A DNA stretch of 11,842 bases, taken from an uncultured Lachnospiraceae bacterium (GTDB lineage: Bacteria > Bacillota > Clostridia > Lachnospirales > Lachnospiraceae). The position numbers were made by a program, and so were the translations under genes. How positions within the stretch are numbered: position 1 is the first letter of the stretch; every line of letters starts with the position of its first letter. This document shows, in pieces, positions 7,411 through 11,842 of this stretch. The stretch spans positions 1 through 11,842 of the forward strand of contig CACYBJ010000313.1 of assembly GCA_902772565.1 (NCBI GenBank). Reading direction: 5' to 3'. The notes beneath the pieces are model-generated. The model did not search any database. It saw nothing but the letters and a program-made list of their open reading frames with translations, and was not told the DNA's origin.

Positions 7411-8016
7411 TTATAAATGTGTATTCCAATCTATATCTTCAATTAATTTTATACGTTCATCCGTTGGTTTTTCTCTTTTTCCAATCGGTTTACAAGGAGA
7501 ACCAACATAAATTGTCCAAGGTTCTAATTCACCTTTTACAAAAGCATTAGCCCCTACAACGGCACCCTGTCTTATAATAGAACCAGGAAAAATCGTTGCA
7601 TTAGCTCCAATATATGCGTCATCTTCAATGATTACATCTCCATATTCAATTTTTTGACATCCTTCAGGAAGAAGTTCTGTAGTATAATAACCATTCAAGG
7701 CATATGTCGATGTTAATATTTTAGTACCGGGTCCGACAAACGCACGATCCCCAATACTTGTTTTCCCCCCTCCCTCAATTAAAACATACCAAGTAATTGA
7801 TGAATACTTACCTACTTTCAACCCCGCACCTGCATCAATAAATGTAAAATCAAACAAACGTGCACAATCATCAATTTCAGCATTTTGTCCATTAATAAGC
7901 TTTACTAAAGGATATATACGAACTCCCTCTCCACAATACTTCAAATTTTCTCTTATGTTTTTTCCAATATACTTTGTATCCTCTATACCATTAAAGTAGT
8001 TCTTTTCATTTTCCAT
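7411..8016 (-). CDS. Left-handed beta-helix sugar acyltransferase (PglD/CatB-like), histidine-poor
   Basis: A 201-residue hexapeptide-repeat acyltransferase that probably N-acylates the 4-amino sugar made upstream. Hexapeptide turns are visible at about 42-95 (IDDCARLFDF, VGKYSSITWY, IGDRAFVGPGTKI) and 126-170 (IIEDDAYIGANATIFPGSII, VVGANAFVKGELEPWTIYVGSP). The GxxxxVGSP ending is typical of CatB-like enzymes. The loop that normally holds the catalytic histidine reads TSTYALNGYYTTELLPE (about 100-116) with no histidine. The only His in the protein is the penultimate residue, His200. AAGGAG (8025-8030) lies eight bases before the ATG, inside the end of the phosphoglycosyl transferase gene, and the two genes are three bases apart. 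Position beside the initiating transferase fits PglD. The low identity of such repeats makes the exact substrate uncertain, and an inactive protein cannot be excluded. Confidence 0.85.
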   Translation of the reverse strand: MENEKNYFNGIEDTKYIGKNIRENLKYCGEGVRIYPLVKLINGQNAEIDDCARLFDFTFIDAGAGLKVGKYSSITWYVLIEGGGKTSIGDRAFVGPGTKILTSTYALNGYYTTELLPEGCQKIEYGDVIIEDDAYIGANATIFPGSIIRQGAVVGANAFVKGELEPWTIYVGSPCKPIGKREKPTDERIKLIEDIDWNTHL

Positions 8017-8019
8017 AAA

Positions 8020-8616
8020 TTATTCTCCTTTTCTATATACATTTTTTTGAGTCAAAACCATTTTTATTGTTAATAATAATATTCTAAAATCAGTTTTTAA
8101 CGAAAAATGTTCAACATAATACTTATCATTTTTTAATTTAATTTCAGCATTAGAGTTATTTCTATTTATTGCCTGATTATAACCTGTTATTCCAGGTTTT
8201 ACACTTAATATTATTTTATCTTCTGGATAATCCCTATAATGATAAATATATCTATCTGTATCGGGTCTTGGCCCAATGAAACTCATATCACCTTTCAAAA
8301 CATTAAAAATTTGGGGTAATTCATCAATACTTGTTTTTCTGGCAAAACGTCCAAACTTTGTCACACGTTTATCATCCTCTGAATTATACGTTGACCCATC
8401 TGACAAACGTATATCCGGAGAATTAACATACATAGATCTTAGCTTCATCATGTTAAATATTTTTCCATCTTTGCCAATTCTTTTTGCCAAATAAAAAACC
8501 GGTCCATGATCTTCACGTTTTATAAATATTGCAGATACTAATACTACAATCAAAACAAACGGCAATAAGAAGAGAGAAAATAAAATGTCTAGAAATCTTT
8601 TTATTATTTTATACAT
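8020..8616 (-). CDS. Initiating sugar-phosphate transferase, PglC-like monotopic phosphoglycosyl transferase
   Basis: This enzyme moves a sugar-1-phosphate from UDP-sugar to undecaprenyl phosphate, the first membrane step of the pathway. The 198 residues match the small, single-domain monotopic class. One N-terminal re-entrant hydrophobic helix (about 9-32) contains the helix-breaking Pro19. It is followed by KRIGKDGKIFNMMKLRSM (45-62), KFGRFARKTSIDELPQ (87-102) with the catalytic Asp98-Glu99 pair, and SFIGPRP (112-118). The extra multi-helix domain of WbaP/WcaJ types is absent. ATG 8616 has GAGG (8625-8628) eight bases upstream. The gene is very AT-rich compared with the dehydratase and aminotransferase genes upstream, suggesting separate acquisition. 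Given those genes, the substrate is likely a UDP-diNAc-bacillosamine-type or related 4-amino sugar nucleotide. That substrate is inferred, not read from residues. Confidence 0.93.
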   Translation of the reverse strand: MYKIIKRFLDILFSLFLLPFVLIVVLVSAIFIKREDHGPVFYLAKRIGKDGKIFNMMKLRSMYVNSPDIRLSDGSTYNSEDDKRVTKFGRFARKTSIDELPQIFNVLKGDMSFIGPRPDTDRYIYHYRDYPEDKIILSVKPGITGYNQAINRNNSNAEIKLKNDKYYVEHFSLKTDFRILLLTIKMVLTQKNVYRKGE

Positions 8617-8831
8617 ATAATAATCCTCATATTTAACTTCTCACAATTCATTAAGAATGCTTTTTAAACCTATATAAAATTTACCATTTTTCCAAGGCGG
8701 GGGGGCCTGTCTTTAAAATATATTATTGACACAAAAAATATAATTAAAGGCAAAAAAAGGAGGACCGATTATTGGCAAAAGCATATCCAATACTATTTTT
8801 ATATTCTTCTTTCCATATTTATTTTACTATT
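8617..8831. other. 215-base AT-rich intergenic stretch before the phosphoglycosyl transferase
   Basis: This is the longest gene-free stretch. It contains the SD for the transferase (8625-8628), a run of seven G (8699-8705) inside a 4-bp AGGC/GCCT hairpin with no following T tract, and a decayed-looking frame on the minus strand (8713-8814). I see no convincing promoter or terminator on either strand. It marks the switch from GC-rich to AT-rich genes. Confidence 0.6.
8713..8814 (-). pseudogene. Possible remnant of a small membrane-protein gene
   Basis: A minus-strand frame open for 33 codons runs up to TAA at 8713-8715. Its first residues are GKKNIKIVLDMLLPIIG, then more hydrophobic sequence ending NNIF. 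A basic start followed by a membrane segment looks protein-like rather than random. An ATG at 8814-8816 is one base out of frame with it, as if a one-base shift had broken the start. The N-terminal look recalls DUF4405-type or other short membrane proteins, but the piece is too short to assign. AT-rich sequence easily makes such hydrophobic frames by chance. Confidence 0.22.
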
Positions 8832-10154
8832 TTATTTTCTGATTTTGACCAGTGTCTCACCCACATACTCCACATCATCATCCGTCAGCAGCGTATGTAG
8901 TGGCAGCGTAATCAGACTGTGGTAGTAATCGTAACTGTTCGGGTATTCTTCTATTTTACCGGAATAATCTTTATACGCCGTCATCATCGGCAGTGGCTTA
9001 TAATGCACATTCGTTGCCACACCGGCTTCAGCCATCTTTTCAATAATCTCATTCCGCTGTTCTTCGGTGATACCCGGAATGCGGATAAGATAGAGATGAT
9101 TCGATGAATCCATGGAATCAGTATGGTGTACGAGGTGTGATATTCCCAGCGCATCACAGGTTGCATCATACTTCCTTATAATCTGCTTGCGGCGCTCAAG
9201 AAGTCCAAGATAGCGATCAAGCTGCCTAAGTCCTATAGCTGCCATAATATCTGTCATATTGCACTTATACCATGGGCCGATGATGTCATATTCCCATGCA
9301 CCGATTTTGGTTTTCGCAAGAGCGTCCTTGTTCTGACCGTGGAGTGACAAAAGCTGGTAGAACTTGTAGATTTCAGCATCCTCTACACCGGGAATCGGTA
9401 ACCATGTCGCCGCCCCTCCCTCTGCTGTTGTGAAATTTTTCACAGCATGGAAGCTGAAGCTGGTAAAATCTGCAATAGCACCTACATATTTCCGCGTACC
9501 ACGGAAGTCTCTGCTGGCTCCAAGCGCATGCGCCGCATCACAGACGACAGCAACTCTTCCGATTGCCTTCTGTATTCTACTGGAAAGATCCGCTAATGGA
9601 TTGCTGTGATCATCCAGAGGGGTGAAGAGATTCTTCTTCTTCCTCTTAGTAATCTCGAATAACTTCTCATAATCACAGACGATTCCGCCAAGGTCGACCG
9701 CCACAATTGCTTTGGTCTTATCCGTAATCGCCTCTTCTAGCCCTTCATAGTCCATTTCGGGCGCATGTGTCACCGAGTCCCCATCCTTCCGGATGTCCAC
9801 AAATTTTACTGTGGCGCCGCAATGAATGGCTGCACTGGCACTGGCCGTATACGTATACGCCGGTACGATGACCTCATCACCGGGCCCGACGCCGAGAATC
9901 CGAAGGTTCAGTTCCTCAGCCGCCGTAGCTGAGTTCAGGCAAACGACACGGTTGGCGTATTTCGAAGACGCTTCTGGATCATCACAATTGATATCGGTTT
10001 TTCCGGTCTCGATATACGCAGCCAGTCTTCTCTCAAGCAGCTTCGTTCTGGGACCCGTTGTGATCCAACCGCTTCTCAATGCATCAGCCACTTCTGCAAT
10101 CTCTAATTCACTTATATCGGGAGGACTAAAAGAAATGTGTCGTTTCTCCATCAT
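8832..10154 (-). CDS. DegT/DnrJ/EryC1/StrS-family PLP-dependent sugar aminotransferase (PglE-like)
   Basis: It transfers an amino group, normally from glutamate, to the 4-keto sugar made by the dehydratase, giving a UDP-4-amino-4,6-dideoxy sugar in the cytoplasm. It has 440 residues, long for a family usually of 370-400. Seen: SGWITTGPRTK (28-38), CLNSATAAEE (82-91), the cofactor aspartate in DAAHALGA (206-213), the Schiff-base lysine K239 in FHAVKNFTTAEGG (235-247) and the C-terminal NVHYKPL block. Extra length comes from charged inserts near residues 50-70 and 160-190. ATG 10187 is in frame, but its first eleven residues are unlike the family, while ATG 10154 begins MMEKRHISFSPPDISE and has AAGGG 11 bases upstream. 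The gene follows the dehydratase by 126 bases and is similarly GC-rich (one row 50%). The 4-position is inferred from pairing with a WbpM/PglF enzyme. Confidence 0.92.
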   Translation of the reverse strand: MMEKRHISFSPPDISELEIAEVADALRSGWITTGPRTKLLERRLAAYIETGKTDINCDDPEASSKYANRVVCLNSATAAEELNLRILGVGPGDEVIVPAYTYTASASAAIHCGATVKFVDIRKDGDSVTHAPEMDYEGLEEAITDKTKAIVAVDLGGIVCDYEKLFEITKRKKKNLFTPLDDHSNPLADLSSRIQKAIGRVAVVCDAAHALGASRDFRGTRKYVGAIADFTSFSFHAVKNFTTAEGGAATWLPIPGVEDAEIYKFYQLLSLHGQNKDALAKTKIGAWEYDIIGPWYKCNMTDIMAAIGLRQLDRYLGLLERRKQIIRKYDATCDALGISHLVHHTDSMDSSNHLYLIRIPGITEEQRNEIIEKMAEAGVATNVHYKPLPMMTAYKDYSGKIEEYPNSYDYYHSLITLPLHTLLTDDDVEYVGETLVKIRK

Positions 10155-10280
10155 TGTATCTTGTTCCCTTTCTCCTGTTTGTTGCATCTATTTCGTCAAT
10201 GCACAGCCGCCATGCCTTTCCATAAAGAAAACCGCAGCCGGTTTCCTGCCCGAACCAAGCATCCCCTTGCTGCGCCTTCC
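10155..10280. other. 126-base gap between dehydratase and aminotransferase genes
   Basis: It has ordinary, GC-moderate sequence with the weak SD of the aminotransferase. A hairpin at 10227-10246 (minus strand GGAAACCG, loop GCTG, CGGTTTTC) has eight pairs including one G-U, followed only by TTTATGG, so it is a poor terminator and at most a pause or partial attenuator. The dehydratase frame stays open for 30 codons past its TGA, to a TAG directly before ATG 10187. Confidence 0.4.
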
Positions 10281-11842
10281 TCATGCTATAATTTCTACTC
10301 TTCTGCGTGGCTGCTCTTTGCCACTCGCTAATATTTCACGAATTTCCGCGCGACATGCAGCCTCTTCATCCTGCCGGAGCGGTGCTGTCGGGTGGAACGT
10401 CTCCACCATATCCTGAATCATGACCCGGATGGCGTCCGTATTTTCGTAAGCCACCTTCATCATGTCCTTGAGGCTGTTCAGGAATGCATCTTCATCGAAG
10501 TCAAGCGGCTTCCCTACATAGATCAGCTTATTCGCTGTCTTGGCAAGCCCCTCTTCGCTCATAAGTTTTTCTTCGTAGAGCTTTTCACCGGGACGAAGAC
10601 CGGAATATTCAATCTTAATATCCACATCGGGCCTTAGACCACTGAGCTTGATCAGGTTCCTGGCAAGATCATCAATCTTCACCGGGTCTCCCATATCAAG
10701 TACAAAGATCTCACCGCCCTTTGCGTAGGTACCCGCCTGCAGAACGAGCCGAACCGCCTCGGGGATGGTCATAAAGAACCGCACGATATCCGGGTGCGTT
10801 ACCGTCACCGGACCGCCTTCGGCAATCTGCTTTTTAAAGAGCGGAACAACGCTGCCGTTGCTGCCGAGTACGTTACCGAACCGCACAGCCACAAACTCGG
10901 TCTGTGCCTTCCGGTGTCCCAGTCCGTCCTGGCCGGGAAGCGTAAAAATCTCGTTTCCGTCCTTATCGCGCCGCACCTCTCCTTCGGGAGAAAGCGGGAA
11001 CATAGCGCCGTCCTCATCGTCCCTGTGGACGGTGATTACGGGAATTTCACCTTCTTTGTTGGCTTTGATCTTCCGGTCAAAACTCTGGATGATCATCTCG
11101 CAGATCCGCTTCGTGGCACCCATCACGTTGGTGGGGTTCACGGCCTTATCCGTGGAGATGAGTACAAAGCGCTGCACGCCGTACATCATGGCCGCATAGG
11201 CGACCTTGTAGGTACCGAACACGTTGTTCTTCACGGCCTCGTAGGGGCTCGTTTCCATTAAGGGAACGTGCTTATGTGCCGCCGCGTGGTAAACAATGTC
11301 GGGCCGATAGTCGCGAAACACCTGATTCACACGTTTGGTATCTCTGACTGAACCGATCAGAACCGCAAGGTTCAGGTTCGGATAGTGTCTCTTTAATTCA
11401 TTCTGAATCTCGTAGGCGTTATTCTCATAAACATCAAAGATCACGAGTTGTCTGGGGCCGTGCATGGCAATCTGCCGGCAGAGCTCGCTGCCGATCGACC
11501 CGCCGCCACCGGTAACAAGGATGGTCTTTCCGGCAAGCGATCCGTAAATCTCCTCCATGCTGACCATGACCTGATCTCTGCCGAGCAGGTCTTCAATGGA
11601 AACGTCCCTCAGGTTTGCCACACCGTAGTCCTTGTTGGCCGCATCCAGCACCCTGGGAAGGCTCTTCATTTCGCAGCCGGTTTCCTTACAGATGGTGAGG
11701 ATGCTTCTTCTCTCCTCCGGATCTGCGGAGGGGATGGCAAAGTAGATTTTCTCTACCTTATACTCTTCTACAGCGGAAAGGATGTCATCCTTGCCGCCTA
11801 CGACGGGGATGCCGTCGATATAGGTCTTTTTCTTTGCCCGGT
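10281..11842 (-). CDS. UDP-GlcNAc 4,6-dehydratase, WbpM/PglF/CapD family, N-terminus beyond window
   Basis: It converts UDP-GlcNAc to the UDP-4-keto-6-deoxy sugar, the first step toward bacillosamine-like, FucNAc or QuiNAc sugars. The frame is open to the window edge: 519 residues visible, of about 600-650 usual, so the N-terminal membrane helices are missing. The first 57 or so residues (TYIDGIPVVGG, VEKIYFAIPSA) are the CoA-binding-like domain of this long class. Then come the NAD loop VTGGGGSIGSE (109-119), HAAAHKHVPLME (185-196) and STDKAVNP with MGATK (240-244). There the SDR tyrosine is methionine, the known feature of large WbpM-type dehydratases. VRFGNVLGSNGSV and GLRPGEKLYEE follow. 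About 50 extra charged residues (roughly 259-313) lie between CEMIIQSF and the VRFGNVLG strand. It heads the visible operon and is GC-rich (one row 57%). Confidence 0.93.
   Translation of the reverse strand, partial: RAKKKTYIDGIPVVGGKDDILSAVEEYKVEKIYFAIPSADPEERRSILTICKETGCEMKSLPRVLDAANKDYGVANLRDVSIEDLLGRDQVMVSMEEIYGSLAGKTILVTGGGGSIGSELCRQIAMHGPRQLVIFDVYENNAYEIQNELKRHYPNLNLAVLIGSVRDTKRVNQVFRDYRPDIVYHAAAHKHVPLMETSPYEAVKNNVFGTYKVAYAAMMYGVQRFVLISTDKAVNPTNVMGATKRICEMIIQSFDRKIKANKEGEIPVITVHRDDEDGAMFPLSPEGEVRRDKDGNEIFTLPGQDGLGHRKAQTEFVAVRFGNVLGSNGSVVPLFKKQIAEGGPVTVTHPDIVRFFMTIPEAVRLVLQAGTYAKGGEIFVLDMGDPVKIDDLARNLIKLSGLRPDVDIKIEYSGLRPGEKLYEEKLMSEEGLAKTANKLIYVGKPLDFDEDAFLNSLKDMMKVAYENTDAIRVMIQDMVETFHPTAPLRQDEEAACRAEIREILASGKEQPRRRVEIIA

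Noticed and set aside
8696..8707. Seven-G run with AGGC/GCCT arms as an intrinsic terminator or phase-variable tract.
   Set aside because: The stem has four pairs and no T tract on either strand. The run is non-coding, so slippage would not switch a protein, and I see no promoter that it would space.
8726..8744. Perfect TTGACA and TATAAT hexamers on the plus strand.
   Set aside because: The spacing is only 7 bases instead of about 17, and no gene follows on the plus strand.
10155..10187. Upstream ATG 10187 as the start of the aminotransferase.
   Set aside because: No SD before it, and the eleven extra residues precede the conserved family start.
10227..10246. Hairpin after the dehydratase gene as a terminator.
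   Set aside because: Eight pairs with one G-U, followed by only three T before A and GG. Too weak to claim as a terminator.
10188..10280. The dehydratase frame stays open for 30 codons past its TGA and ends in TAG directly before ATG 10187, in the same frame.
   Set aside because: Could hint at readthrough or a former fusion, but GC-rich DNA often stays open this long, and the extra residues resemble no part of either family.
9826..10416. Long plus-strand open frame of 196 codons over the aminotransferase and dehydratase ends.
   Set aside because: It is antisense to two well-supported genes, has no recognisable domain, and follows from the codon bias of the real genes. The same holds for the other plus-strand frames in the window.
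1..11842. CRISPR arrays, tRNA/rRNA genes, insertion sequences, riboswitches.
   Set aside because: No regularly spaced repeats, no cloverleaf or rRNA-like sequence, no transposase-like frame and no terminal repeat pairs were seen by eye on either strand.

Overview
The window is one stretch of a surface-polysaccharide (capsule, exopolysaccharide or O-antigen-like) biosynthesis locus. All ten genes lie on the minus strand, so the locus reads from right to left. The gene set, strong Shine-Dalgarno sites, tight gene spacing and patchy base composition suggest a Bacillota bacterium, probably a Clostridia/Lachnospiraceae member. The taxon is inferred from style, not from a marker gene.

Right end (about 8.8-11.8 kb): a large WbpM/PglF-type UDP-GlcNAc 4,6-dehydratase, cut by the window edge, is followed by a DegT-family PLP aminotransferase. 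Together they should make a UDP-4-amino-4,6-dideoxy sugar. This part is relatively GC-rich (single 60-base rows count 57% and 50%).

Middle (about 6.2-8.6 kb): after a 215-base AT-rich gap come a small PglC-like phosphoglycosyl transferase, a left-handed beta-helix acyltransferase and an ATP-grasp ligase. They fit acyl or amino-acyl decoration of the 4-amino sugar and its transfer as the first sugar onto undecaprenyl phosphate. The transferase gene is very AT-rich (one row is 20% GC).

Left part (1 to about 6.2 kb): a WbuB-like GT4 glycosyltransferase, a CatB/VatD-like acetyltransferase, two more GT4 glycosyltransferases, a Wzy-like polymerase and the N-terminal 207 residues of a GT2 glycosyltransferase. 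Most of these genes overlap or nearly touch, which indicates one transcript. With the first-sugar transferase plus four glycosyltransferases, the repeat unit probably has about five sugars. No Wzx flippase, chain-length regulator or ligase is in view; these would lie outside the window.

No tRNA, rRNA, CRISPR array, insertion sequence or convincing promoter or intrinsic terminator was seen. The only gene-free stretches are 622-723, 8617-8831 and 10155-10280. All are under 300 bases, and two hold possible gene remnants. I see a variable glycan locus with several odd details, not a wholly new type of system.
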